Source: Podila epigama (Eukaryota; Mortierellomycota; Mortierellomycetes; Mortierellales; Mortierellaceae). From it: 35,180 nucleotides of DNA. The stretch's first letter is position 1, and each line of letters starts with the position of its first letter. The notes under the pieces were generated by a model. The model did no database searches. It saw only the letters and a program-made list of their open reading frames with translations, and had not been told where the DNA came from. The stretch is from NCBI GenBank assembly GCA_015679605.1, contig JAAAVE010000038.1, positions 1 to 35,180 on the forward strand, in the 5' to 3' direction. Of this stretch, positions 11,150 through 21,805 are shown piece after piece. Both the position numbers and the translations under genes were made by a program.

Positions 11150-11880
11150 TTAAAGAATGTAGACGGCGGACATGATCAGACCAGCGGCACCGAGGAGCAT
11201 CGAAGCCTTGGTTGAGGTGGCAGAGGATTGCTTGGCGACATTGGGGACGGTAGAGGTGGTGGAAGGAGAGGTAGCGGAGGAGGAAGAGGCACCGTTGGGA
11301 GCACCAGCGGCAGCGGAGGAGGTGGCGGCGGGCTTGCCACCAGGTGCACTAGGGGCAACAACAGCGGGGGCGGAGGTAGGGACGATGGGTACAGAAGTCG
11401 AAGGAGCACCGGTGGGCTTGGGAACGACGGGAACAGTGGTGTTGGCATCACCAGCGCCAGGGGTCACAGAGACACAGAGAGGGTGTCCGACATCGAGGTT
11501 GAGGCAGTCAGTGCGGAGCTTGTCGTTCCACTTGAGCAAGTCAGCAAAAGTGCAGCCGTTGGCGGCAGCAAAGGCATCACAGCCGGTATCGGTAGCTATA
11601 GTATAGAATTGTTGTTCGTCGGTTTGTTGTTATTATTGTTGTCATTGTTGTAGTTTTTTTTTTAAGGAATGTGTGTGTGCGTGTGATGGGTGTGCGGGAG
11701 ATGCTACTGTTGTTGTATATTCACGGATACTTGAGATATGTGCGCTGGAAGTTCAATGGAGTTGAGATACTTACGAAGAACCATGACCTTCTTGGTGCAT
11801 TCCTTGATAGGGATAGGGACGACAGCAACAGCTTGGGAGGCGGCCAGGGCGAGGACAGCAACGGAGAGAGTGAACTTCAT
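11150..11880 (-). CDS. GPI-anchored LysM-domain cell-surface protein (two exons)
   Basis: Exons are 11880-11775 and 11595-11150 on the minus strand, giving 183 residues. Residues 1-19 are a signal peptide ending in an Ala-Val-Ala site. Residues 36-79 form one LysM-like module: DTGCDAFAAANGCTFADLLKWN, spaced cysteines at 41, 50, 66 and 76, then LDVGHPLCV. LysM modules of this fungal Cys-rich type bind chitin or related N-acetylglucosamine polymers. About 80 residues follow, rich in Ser, Thr, Pro and Ala, probably O-glycosylated. The C terminus is a hydrophobic GPI-signal-like tail (LLGAAGLIMSAVYIL). The protein would therefore sit at the plasma membrane or wall rather than be freely secreted. 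The intron (11596-11774) joins Cys28 and the LysM region, phase 1, with donor GTAAGT. A TATA-like element lies about 215 bp upstream. Confidence 0.82.
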
Positions 11881-12094
11881 GATGAGAATGTGTGTTTAAT
11901 CGCGTTGAGGAAAGAGGTTGTGTTTTGTGGAGGTAAGATGGAAGGGTAGGAAGGGTCTACTTTTTTTGGTTCAAAAAAGGTGGAAAAAAAATGAAATGGA
12001 GAGTGGATAGTGTCTTTGAGGTGGAGAGTGGTGGATGGTGGACAAGAAAAAGAAAAAGAAGAAAAGAAAGAAGACTGTGAATATTATATATATA

Positions 12095-12102
12095 TATTTA
12101 TA
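12095..12102 (-). promoter_or_regulatory. TATA-box candidate for the LysM gene
   Basis: TATAAATA on the minus strand, at the edge of an AT-alternating tract (12080-12103), about 215 bp before the LysM start. It could be a core promoter element with a long 5' UTR, or simply part of the AT tract. Confidence 0.3.
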
Positions 12103-12201
12103 TGAGTGATATTAAAACGAACACACTTCAAAAACAACGAGATGCCGCTTGACTAACTCAAGCAAGAGCAATCGTGGTTGGCATAAAACAAGTTTTCATT
12201 T

Positions 12202-12231
12202 GTCCATTTTTTTTTTTTTGCCCAAATGGAC
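12202..12231. repeat. Short inverted repeat (GTCCATTT / AAATGGAC)
   Basis: Two perfect 8-nt arms separated by 14 nt, mostly T. Related GGACA/TGTCC words follow at about 12312-12342. This could form a hairpin or be the scar of a small transposable element; no target-site duplication was found. Confidence 0.4.
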
Positions 12232-13142
12232 AGGTTAGAGCCTTTTTTGGGTGCTCATGGTGGATGGATGGATTGAAGAGACCCTCACCTGTTGGCCATG
12301 AATGGACAGGACAACCTGATTAGGACATAAATTTGTCCAAAATGGCTCTCATTGTGTTTTTTTGGGGGACTCGTTCAATTGGAACTGTCACAAGAATTGG
12401 TCTTGAAAGAGAGAACGAGAGTGTGTGTGTGAGTGAGAGCACAATGAATGTAATACCAATCTCATATCGGACTCCATCTGGACGCTTCAATTTATGCCGC
12501 CTTGCATCGTTATCCCTGTCCCTGAAATAGAACAGTGGATAATCCTTTGGAATGGGCCATTATTGCCACGCCGGTGTTTTACTTTCTGGCGCTTAAAATT
12601 CCTGTGTCGCATTACACCCGTACACCCCACAAATATGTACTTCTAGTAGGTACTGCACGTGGCTAGCATGTTTAGTAGATACGGTACAGTCGTAGTATAG
12701 ATCATATGAAATTTGAAAGCAGCAGGCCTATGAGATATTAGGATACTCTCCCACCATGAACAGATATGAAAGGAGTAGCGACACACAGTAGACTGTCTGT
12801 CTAATACGCACGGAAACACGGGCTGGTGATATGGGATCAAGGAGGCGCGGAGGTCCCTTGCATTCAAGTAAATCCATCCAAGTGTGGCGCGTGTTTTTTT
12901 TTCTTTATTGCCTTTGTCCAATTGAAATATCGTTCGTGTCGTTGCACACATTCATGAGGAATGGAAGGTTGTAGAAAACGGGTCAATGACGTTTGAAAGG
13001 CAAACAACATTGTTTACTTGTATGGCGTATGAAGTGATAAAGAAAAAAATCCATGCAGAGGCACAGATGCAATGCATTACACGATGCACGATGCACGCTG
13101 AAAAAATAAAAAGAAAAACCCAGGTTGCCAAAAAAGATATAT

Positions 13143-13148
13143 TTTATT
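13143..13148 (-). terminator. Candidate polyadenylation signal of the LUD gene
   Basis: AATAAA on the minus strand, about 33 nt downstream of the LUD-protein stop codon. Confidence 0.45.
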
Positions 13149-13180
13149 GTACATGTAAAAGTGTTATACACAAGGCAACT

Positions 13181-13888
13181 TTAGAATCCAAGGACATCCT
13201 TGACGAGAACAACCTGGATGCGGTTGGGGTTGAAAGGGTTAGCCTTACGGATGACCTCGTAGTTGACGACAGCCGAGGCAGGGACGCCGTAAGCGTCACG
13301 GGCACGGGCACTCTCAGCAGCCCAGGCAAACTCGTGAGTACGCTTGTGGGCCTCATGCTCATCCTTGACAATCTTGTTCGATCCAGCAAGGATAATGACG
13401 TTGCCAGCACCAAAGGCGACACCGCCGACCTTGGAGCCAGAGAGATCGCCGTGGACGAGAAGACCGTCCTCAGAGACGGCAGCAACAGAGGTCAAGTAGT
13501 AGTCGACAGTCGAGCCAATGGTGCGGCGGAGGTCAGCTTGCTTGGCAGGGTCCTTCTCAGCCAAGATTTCGGCGTGGACGTTGCGGAAGTGGGTCTCACC
13601 CTTGAGGTAGGTGACAAAGCCAATCTCCTCGAGCGAGGTCGAGTGAGCGTTGTTGACAGAGACGCCTGAAGGGATCAGCTTGTTGATGGTCTCAAAGGCC
13701 TCGTCGCGGGAGTCGACTAAGTGGACCTTGAAGCCGTTGGCCTCGAGACCAGCCTTGGCGGCAGCAATGCGCTCCTCAGAAGCGGGCTTGGCATAGTGCG
13801 AGTTGGCGAGGGGGGCCAACTGGGCATCAGACTTTGCCAAAGCGGCGAAGGTGTGGGTGGTGTGAGTGTTGACGGGATGGGGAGCCAT
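13181..13888 (-). CDS. LUD-domain protein (lactate utilisation LutC/YkgG-like), single exon
   Basis: A 235-residue protein covering one LUD (lactate utilisation, DUF162) domain. Bacterial LutC/YkgG relatives act with an Fe-S protein partner in lactate oxidation; the role of stand-alone fungal copies is not established. Visible features are SVNNAHSTSLEEIG, the central LRRTIGSTVDYYLTSVAAV, GLLVHGDLSGSKVGGVAFG and the characteristic NVIILAGSNKIVKDEHEA segment, followed by ARARDAYG and a C-terminal IQVVLVKDVLGF. There is no signal peptide or membrane segment, so a cytosolic location is likely. No intron interrupts it, unlike most neighbours. Codons are strongly C/G-ending, implying good expression. 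A TATATAAAA element lies about 130 bp upstream. Confidence 0.88.
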   Translation of the reverse strand: MAPHPVNTHTTHTFAALAKSDAQLAPLANSHYAKPASEERIAAAKAGLEANGFKVHLVDSRDEAFETINKLIPSGVSVNNAHSTSLEEIGFVTYLKGETHFRNVHAEILAEKDPAKQADLRRTIGSTVDYYLTSVAAVSEDGLLVHGDLSGSKVGGVAFGAGNVIILAGSNKIVKDEHEAHKRTHEFAWAAESARARDAYGVPASAVVNYEVIRKANPFNPNRIQVVLVKDVLGF

Positions 13889-14012
13889 TGGAATGTTTGG
13901 TTTGGGGGTTTAGGTTTGTTTGAGTTTGGGGAAGTGTTTGTGTGTGAGAGAACTGTTGTCTGGTGAATTGATAGAGAATAGAGAAAAAAAAAAAACCGAG
14001 TGACAAGGAGTC

Positions 14013-14021
14013 TTTTTATAT
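14013..14021 (-). promoter_or_regulatory. TATA-box candidate for the LUD gene
   Basis: TATATAAAA on the minus strand, 125-133 bp before the LUD start codon. The region between is G/T-poor and C/T-rich in the gene direction, as for a fungal 5' UTR. Confidence 0.45.
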
Positions 14022-14490
14022 AAAAAAAAAGGCCTCCTTGACACGTTTGTGCTTTCTTGTCATTGTCGCCATACTTTTCTTTCCAATCAACCTCCCATCT
14101 TTGCCTTGCGTTTCTTGATGACTGACCATTAGGTTGGTGGGGGAAGTGGCATCAGTCCAAGACAAGAGCAAAATGTGGCTGAGTATGACAAGCTAAGCCA
14201 CCGCTCTCTGGTCTTTGTCAGAGACTCTGAGCAAAAAAAAAAATTCCTTGGAACGATATTCTGAATTTGTCCACAAAATGTTGCACATTTTTTTTCTTGA
14301 TTGTGACATACGGCAGTGCTGAGCGGAAAGCAGAGGGGGCGGGAATCGATCGCGCCTTTGTTGTCTTTATTGTCGCTACAGCTCGTTCTCTTGGTGTAGA
14401 AAGACGCAATGAGAACTTTATTTCTGTGGCTTTTTGTGATCGCACGCTCCAAAGGTCTTGACATGAAAACGAGAACATCCTACACAAACT

Positions 14491-14650
14491 TACGCACACA
14501 CTCTCACGGATACACACTCGCGCACATTCTCTCACGTTCACACACACACACACTCACTCACTCATGCACACGCACTTTCTCACACACACATACAAACACA
14601 TTCATACACATGTATCCTCCCATCCACACACCCATATACAAATATACGCA
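14491..14650. repeat. Imperfect CA/CACT microsatellite
   Basis: A run dominated by CACA, CTCACTCACT and ACACATACA words, degenerating into CATA-type sequence. The open frame that crosses it (His/Thr/Ser-rich) is a by-product of the repeat. Confidence 0.8.
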
Positions 14651-14815
14651 TGTTCATGACATCGTCCTTACGCGCCTAGTTTCATATACGGCAATAATCA
14701 GGGCTAAAATCAATTGTATTTCGGAATCTCACTACTATCTCAACTACGCAAGACGTCTTTTTTTTTTTTACACCCTCATTTTTCTTGACGTACAAACGAG
14801 TGTAGTCCCTCGTTA

Positions 14816-16008
14816 TTAATCCCTCTTCAAATCCATCTTTTGGACTTCAACGCCCTTGCTGGTGATGATGAAAATCTCCAAGTAGTCACCAGTATAAATG
14901 TCGCGTTCCGTGGCAGAGGTGAAAGAGTCCTTTGTGATGCGAAGGACGTGGTCCAAAGACAAAGACTTTTTCTCGCTCTCGATGTTCTTAAAATTAATCT
15001 AGAAATATCAAGTGATGGTAACCATGAAAGATAACCATTAGGATATTGGTTGGGCTGTCGGAAAAAAAAATGAAATGTTCCCCCCCACTCATTATGAACA
15101 AATTGTGTTACCTGATTGTCAAGGAAGGGCTGGATCAAGGATGAGGCAGAGCCAGCGCATCGGCAGCTTTCACGTTCGTAGGATCCGACTGGGTCATATG
15201 TGTAGACAGCTCCCTTGCCTTCCTCATCCAAACCGCCCAAAATGCACCAACTGTAAAAAGGGAAGAATCGCTTTTGGTAGAGCATGATTGATAGCATCTG
15301 AGCTACTGCTGCTGTTGACATTGTCTTTCCATGTGCGTGTTCATACCACTATTTGAATTCATTAGGTTAAAATCCAAAGACAAAATGTCCAAAGGTGAGT
15401 ACTTTGCAATAATCAGTTGATCCTTCGATAATGATAAGACGCCAGGAAAAGTAGGAAAGAAAACTCATTTCATTCATAGCATACCTCCATGCTTTGCTGA
15501 ATCTTTTTGGTAAGAGTCAAGCAGTCGGCATAGCATCCTCCCATAGAGATAACAGTCTTGTTGGACCTAGTAAATAAAAAGTATATGTGTTGGTGGAATC
15601 CTTTCGAAAAATGACTTGGCAATGATCAATCTTCTTTCTGTTCATAATCCCCCTTCAGGACAAGGTATTGCCCCAGACTTACAGCTTGACAGACTTGGGG
15701 ACATATCGTGAGTTGATCGAGTATCCTTCGCTTTGACGAGTATCGGCTGCCACCACGCAAAAGTCGTCTCCAGAAATCGACAGGAGCGTACTAAATGTAT
15801 CGCCAAAGAGGGGATAATGCAAACAAAGTTGAGTACTTCGTTAACCTTTTCATTGCTTCTCTACGTCCATTCAGCATCGAGACATTGAAGCAAATTGTCT
15901 AGTCTCTTACCCGCCATTGTCAACGTAGGGGTCGAAGCGGTGCTCGATGGGGACTGAGACAGGGTGGTCGACAACGACCTGTCCAGGATAGGTAGAGAAC
16001 ACTGACAT
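14816..16008 (-). CDS. PRE7: 20S proteasome subunit beta6 (five exons)
   Basis: Structural, non-catalytic beta subunit of the 20S proteasome (PSMB1 in animals). Exons on the minus strand are 16008-15911, 15790-15683, 15566-15485, 15348-15112 and 14998-14816, giving 235 residues against 241 in human. The start reads [10 protein letters not shown]. The core begins [19 protein letters not shown], followed by [66 protein letters not shown] and [16 protein letters not shown]. The end is [18 protein letters not shown] followed by KRD. Every junction restores the family sequence without gaps. It lies head to head with beta5, 325 bp between start codons. Confidence 0.96.
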
Positions 16009-16333
16009 GATGTTAACGGTGATTTTTCTTTAAAATAGAGATGGCAGGAGTTGTCTGTCGGAGGTGATGTGTCGAGTAGGTTTGGTAATGGAGAGTGTTG
16101 CGGAGAGTACAAAATCGTGCTTGACGCACCTTCTTCATTCAAGGACGCGCGTGGCATGCACTTGCGACAGGCATCCAAGTCACGTGCACATGATTGGGTG
16201 ACGTACACACCTGTTGCGCGTCGCGGCGCTGTGTGTTGCGTCTGCTCCCCTTTACACTTTCACGCTTCTCATTAACCAACCTTCAGGAAAAAAAAATAAA
16301 AACTCATTCTTCACTACCAATCACTACACCGAC
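16009..16333. promoter_or_regulatory. Divergent promoter shared by proteasome beta6 and beta5
   Basis: The only sequence between two head-to-head 20S subunit genes. It contains CACGTG (16181-16186), ATTGG (an inverted CCAAT, 16193-16197) and the CRE-like TGACGT (16199-16204), all within 24 bp near the middle. I found no exact copy of the yeast Rpn4 site GGTGGCAAA; the nearest, at 16150-16158 and 16041-16049, match only 6 of 9 positions. The functional role of each motif is inference. Confidence 0.7.
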
Positions 16334-17688
16334 ATGGATACTCTAGTCAGCAAATACGCCCACTCGGTTTCATCAGCCTCCTTCGACGATGCAGACAATC
16401 TTGGCCAGAACCTTGCTGGCTGGGATGCTGCCTCCCAGTTTGCTCTGCCTTCTTTTGATATCCCCATGGTTGCCAACGTAAAATACCTTCCATACTTCCA
16501 GCCTTTCATACAACGCCCATTGTATTTCCCGTGCATTATAATCAAAGGCACCGTACTATAGCTTCTCTTGTTCACCCTCTTGTACTCTCTCTTTTTTTGG
16601 TTGTAGCCCACCGACTTTTTGCGTGCACACACGGATGCTTCGGCCGAGAACCGCATCAAGATCCAGCACGGTACCACAACGCTGGCTTTCAAATTCCAAG
16701 GAGGCATTATTGTCGCTGTCGATTCTCGTGCTTCGGGAGGATCTTATATTGGTATGGACAAGTTTTAACATCTTTGTTTGTTTCAAGAGCCAACAAAGGC
16801 GTTGAGAGTTACGTGGGAGGCAGAGTGACTTGAAAAAAGGACCTTCTCAATCTGACAGATCCATACTTTTTTCTTGCTATGTTTAGCTTCACAGACTGTC
16901 AAAAAAGTGATTGAAATCAACCCATACCTACTTGGAACCATGGCCGGAGGAGCTGCAGACTGCCAATATTGGGAGCGTGAACTGGGCAGGAGATGTCGAT
17001 TGTTTGAGCTTCGCAACAAGGAGCGCATCTCTGTTGCGGCAGCTTCCAAGATTCTGAGCAACATGGTGTACGATTACAAGGGTATGGGATTGTCGATGGG
17101 CACAATGATCACAGGATGGGATAAGACTGTAAGAAAGACTGCTTCATTTACTTCTTGTAGCCTTGAACTCATCACCAAAGACAGGCAGAAAATGAAAAAA
17201 AGAGAGTCGATATAGCGTGTCTAACGTCATTTACTATCAATGAATTGATCTTTAGGGACCAGCACTGTTCTACGTGGATTCGGATGGTACGCGTATGAAG
17301 GGTGAACGGTTTTCAGTCGGATCAGGATCAACATTTGCTTATGGTGTGCTTGATACTGGTTATGACCTTAACTTGTCGGTGCCAGATGCAATTGAACTCG
17401 GTCGTCGTGCCATTTATCACGCCACTCACCGTGATGCCTACTCTGGAGGATCTGTGAACGTGTTCCACGTCAAGGAGTCTGGTTGGGAGTTTATTGGCAA
17501 CTATGACGTTGGTGAACTTCACTGGGTAAGTCTTTACTTCTGTTGCGCACCATTTTTCTTTTTGAATTGGGGCCCGATTTGTACTGTGTTGACATTAACA
17601 TCCTCTGCGTATTATTTTCTTTTCTTTTCTTTTCTTTTCTTTTTACAAACAGCACTACCATGCCCAGGCCAAGGGTCCCATTGTTTAA
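16334..17688 (+). CDS. PRE2: 20S proteasome subunit beta5, catalytic (five exons)
   Basis: Carries the chymotrypsin-like activity of the proteasome. Exons are 16334-16477, 16607-16751, 16887-17128, 17256-17525 and 17653-17688, giving 278 residues. Residues 1-70 are the propeptide, ending His-Gly before the nucleophile Thr71 in the segment GTTTLAFKF; the mature chain is 208 residues. The catalytic partners are in place: Asp87 (mature 17, VDSRA), Lys103 (mature 33, QTVKKVIEI) and the S1-pocket Met115 (mature 45, LLGTM). [42 protein letters not shown] and [10 protein letters not shown] are typical. The last exon is only 36 nt and encodes [11 protein letters not shown] plus the stop. A CTTTT repeat lies in the last intron (17622-17642). 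Confidence 0.97.
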
Positions 17689-17919
17689 ACCAAGAAGCTG
17701 GAAGATAAAGAGTGTCCTTTGCCAAAAAAATTCAATAATGAGATTATTTCCTTAAAAGACACATGATTTTTCAGTCACGAGCTCGCCTATTTTTTTGTGG
17801 CATGGTTCCCTTTGCACACGCACACATTTTCTTCGCTTCTTATTCTCCATAACCGCACGTACCATTTTTTTTTACCTTCCCCACCCCTCCAGAACTCACC
17901 CTCCTAAACTATCATCAAT

Positions 17920-19476
17920 ATGTCTGAACATGCGACGCTCCTACTTCAGAGACAGCTCAGAGGTGAGTCTCCCAAACCACTCTCTTATTGTACATGTCCC
18001 TGATCAACTTTCACGTCGGGAAGGATTCTTTGAATGAACAATGTCCATGTCTAAATGTTTTCTTGTTGAAGAACATGAGCTTGGAATTAAACACCATTTT
18101 TGTGTTGGACTCTATGTTTATATGTGTATGTGTGCGAGAGGGAGAGTGAATGAAAGAGAAGATTCTCCAAAGCTAAAGAATAATGAATGGTTTCTTGAGA
18201 AGCTACTGTGAAGTGTCAAGCTCTGTGAGATAAAAATCAATGGGATTTATGCTTTTTTTTTTGCTATTTTGCCACTAACTAAAGGCGGAGCCATATGTCA
18301 AACGATAGTTTTGTGGCCCCGTTGTGAGTAGTCTGGATAATTACCGTGCTACAGATAACTTGAAAAAAAAGAAAAGAAAATGCATTTTAACCTGATGGAC
18401 ATTGTCAATAGAGCTTAATAAGCATCCTGTTGAAGGTTTCTCTGCAGGTCTTGTGGATGACAACAACATTTTTGAGGTAATAACACGATGCGTGATAACT
18501 GTTTTGGATAACAGGCAAGCGAGTGATTTCCATGCGACTGACTTGTTCATGTCTTGACGAATAGTGGGAGATCATGATTCTTGGTCCTCCAGACACACTC
18601 TAGTAAGTATCTTGTTTCTTTGTATCTTTTGTCTATGGTTGGCACATCGTGCTATGCATCATTTATATTTGACGTCGCCAATAGCGCCAGGTTGTATGAA
18701 AGATTAAGCTGACCATTCCGGACGATTATCAACTCCCTGCTCTCCATTTTCAATTGTAGTGAAGGAGGCTTCTTCAAGGCCATCATGAAGTTCCCAGAAG
18801 ATTATCCTCTCATGCCACCTACTCTCAAGTTTACGACTGACATGTATCATCCGAACGGTATGGTTTGGCTTGGTTGCCAACATAGAATTGACAAGAAACC
18901 GGGTTTTTTCACCCCCCTTTGTGCCCTTTCCTCTTTTTTTTTTACCATTTTTCTAACAAGGTCTTTCATTTCATTTATCCCCCATTCTAGTATATCCTTC
19001 TGGTGAGGTCTGCATTTCCATCCTGGTACGGGCATCTTTGATGATTTGATAGTGAGAAAAACATCCATGTCCATTTCTCTCCAAGGTTGCGAGGTGTTCT
19101 TAACAAAAAATCATTAATGGCGAATTGGAACTTGTTGTTTATATTAGCATCCCCCTGGCGAGGACAAGTACGGATACGAAGACGCCAGTGAGCGATGGCT
19201 TCCAGTGCACACGGTCGAGACAATCCTTGTCAGTGTCATTTCAATGCTTTCGAGTCCCAACGATGAGAGTCCTGCCAATATTGAAGCAGCCGTAAGCTTT
19301 TTTTCACCCTCCCCTCGTCTTTGCTTTTTTTTCTGTCCCTTTCTTGTTCCGAGGAGAGATCATTTCCCTAATCATATATAACTCTTTGCGCATTATAGAA
19401 AGAGTGGCGCGACAACTATGCCTCGTACAAGAAAAAGGTATTGCGCTTGACGCGGCGTTCTGCTGAGGAGATTTAA
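17920..19476 (+). CDS. UBC7: Ubiquitin-conjugating enzyme E2, UBE2G1/Ubc7 type (seven exons)
   Basis: E2 enzyme that accepts ubiquitin from E1 on a Cys and passes it on with E3 ligases; Ubc7/UBE2G members work in ER-associated degradation and K48 chain building. Exons are 17920-17962, 18412-18476, 18565-18602, 18760-18857, 18991-19025, 19148-19291 and 19399-19476, giving 166 residues (human UBE2G1 has 170). The fold is complete: [46 protein letters not shown], the HPN motif at 79-81 and catalytic Cys89 in GEVCISIL. The Ubc7-type insertion [17 protein letters not shown] and [24 protein letters not shown] follow. It resembles UBE2G1 more than UBE2G2 at the N terminus. No C-terminal membrane anchor. 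It follows beta5 on the same strand, 231 bp after its stop. Confidence 0.95.
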
Positions 19477-19814
19477 AAAATGAAAGGAGACACCATTCCT
19501 GGAGGGACCATTCCCTTTTTTTCCCTTTTGTTTTTGTTTGACAGAACCAAAAAAAAAGAAAAAAGAAAAAAAAGACATTCACAAATGCCATATCGATAGT
19601 TCGACAGTGGGTCGTAAGGAAGACAAAGGCAATATAAAGGCGACGATTGACATGAAGGGCCCATTTTTATTATTATTATTTTGCAGTTTTTGGTTGTGCA
19701 TTTTGTGTATTCATCCTTTGAATGTTGGACATTTGGCAAAAAGGCGCGCATGCGGTGCCTGGGCCAATATTCTTTAAAATATAAAAAAAAGTTGCTGTAA
19801 CAATGCGTCTGCTC
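19477..19814. other. Intergenic region between convergent genes
   Basis: Lies between the 3' ends of the E2 gene (plus) and the large low-complexity gene (minus). A-rich tracts at 19548-19575 and an AT-rich stretch at 19775-19790 probably hold the 3' ends. No gene is seen. Confidence 0.6.
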
Positions 19815-21754
19815 TTACATCGACTTGAGCAAATCGCTTGAGAGACGCTTTTGAACCAAGGCGAGAGGGACATCCTCCTCTTCTTCCTTTTCTGTCTTTT
19901 TGGGTAGCTGTTTGCCCGAGCCTCCTATACTATCAGTACCAGTGCTGGTGATGGAACTGGAGCCAATGCCACCGTATTGCTTATGGCTACCATGCGCAGA
20001 GCGTCCATGAACAGGCATTGGGACTGGTCCATTCGAGACCTGGAATGGGTCAAGTCGCTCACGTTTGAGTGTACCTGGACGTGGTTTAGGATGCACGGAT
20101 GGCATCATTGGCTTCTTGCTTAGTTTTTCCTTGATGACCACCGTGATGGAATCATAACCGTTGGCAACTGGAGTGGTTGAGATGGGTGATGGCAAATGCG
20201 GTGGTTGGGTCGGTGCTGCAGCTGCAGCTGCCACTGCTGTTCCTGCTAATGGTGATGGCGATGACGGTGTTGCGGTCGTGGTTGTTGATGAAATGGAGGA
20301 TGTCTGTTCTACATCCGAGTCCATTGTTGGCGACAATGGTGGCGAAGGCAATCCTGCTATGGCAATTGCAGTCTTACTGTTGTTGTTGGTTGTGTTGCTA
20401 TTGTAGCTGTTTTCGACGCAGTGGCTGTTGGTCAAGACAGGTACAGAGGAGGTTGGCATTGGCGCTTGAAATGGGATAGGCAGAGTCGGCGGCATCAATG
20501 GAAGAGGAGACGGCGACACAATTGGACATCCCTCAAGTTTACTCAAGCTTGCAGCACGGTGGCCATTCACGCTGTTCCTTACTTGCTCCTCCAAATGACA
20601 AGCATGAGGATGAGGAGGGATAACGGAGGGTGAAGGTTGGACGACCATCATTCTCATTGGACCAGCGGCGGAAACAAACGATGGTGGGGCCGATTCGCGC
20701 TTCATCGTACGGTATGGCTGTCGAAGACCAGTGGGCATTCCTACAATATCCACAGTCGATTGTGACGATGATGGTATTTCAGAGGGTGTTGTTGATGGAG
20801 ATGATGAACGGATAGAAATATTGTTCCTGGTCTCCGCTTCTACTACTCCTGGATAAGACTGTACAGCAGCATTTCCAACACCAAAAGAAGGGTGGAAAAG
20901 TGGTGACAGCGGAGGTGTCAACAAACCAACTGATGTTGTTGTGTTCATATCATGCCACTCTTGTTCTTTTGCTCCTATTCCATAGACGTTTGTGGCCCCT
21001 GGCGATGTCATTGGGCCTGGATTGGACGCTGATGTCAACGACGGGTCAAAATAGGACATAATCTGTGGTACCGGTGGAATGGGACCCTGAAGGCCATCAT
21101 AGTGATGACGTGCGTCAGCAGAGCCTGAACCATGAGCCATATTTAAACCAGATGGCGACGGTAATGAACATGGCCGCGCCGTCGATGGGACAGCAAAAGG
21201 CAATGATAACGGTGGTGACGCCAATGGCTGGGTGACCAAAGGTTTCGTGACAACCCCTGAAGAATCAATGCGGACAGTCGTGACAGTGGACATCGCGAAG
21301 CTAGGACGAGTTCCCAATTGGGCGTGGATCCAGGCCGATGCTGCAACAGGGTCCGCAGGTGTCATGGATAGAGCGGCTGCATTTTGCTCAGGTGGAGACG
21401 AGGGTCGAGACATGATGAGGGAAGGATCGGATGCGGTGAGCATTTGCTGCCTGAGCTGTAATTGAAGTTGTTGTTGGTAGAGGATGCCTTTACGTCCAGT
21501 AGTCCTCTTTGGGATGATAACAGTTGGTGTGGGTCGCGTTTCGTTTGCGGCCGTGGTAGTGGTAGTGGTATTGGTATTATCGGTCGAGGTATTATCCAAA
21601 GACTGTTGTGTCTCTGAGGTTGGTGTCTTTAATGGAGCAGGCGAGGAGGATGGTGGATGTGGAGAGGTAGACAGAAGTGAGTTTTTCTTTTTATCCACAT
21701 GAATGAGCGGATAGGCGGGGATCCGCAAAAGAGGAAGACGATCCTTGAATGATA

Positions 21755-21805
<51 letters not shown>

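Larger units (their letters stand above)
11881..13180. other. Gene-free region upstream of the LysM gene
   Basis: No gene is recognised. The first 250 bp is A/G-rich on the plus strand (C/T-rich in the LysM direction) and probably holds its promoter. A small inverted repeat lies at 12202-12231. TGTCC/GGACA motifs recur at 12200-12345. A minus-strand AATAAA at 13143-13148 lies about 33 nt past the LUD stop and is its likely poly(A) signal. Confidence 0.5.
13889..14815. other. LUD-beta6 intergenic region
   Basis: Holds the LUD promoter at its left end. From about 14490 to 14650 there is an interrupted CA/CT microsatellite. No gene is recognised. Confidence 0.55.

Noticed and set aside
12986-13669. 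227-residue plus-strand frame overlapping the LUD gene
   Set aside because: Shadow of the minus-strand LUD coding sequence; Val/Asp/Gly-rich as expected for the antisense of biased codons.
14409-14819. 136-residue His/Thr/Ser-rich open frame
   Set aside because: Produced by the CA/CACT microsatellite; no family resemblance or gene signals.
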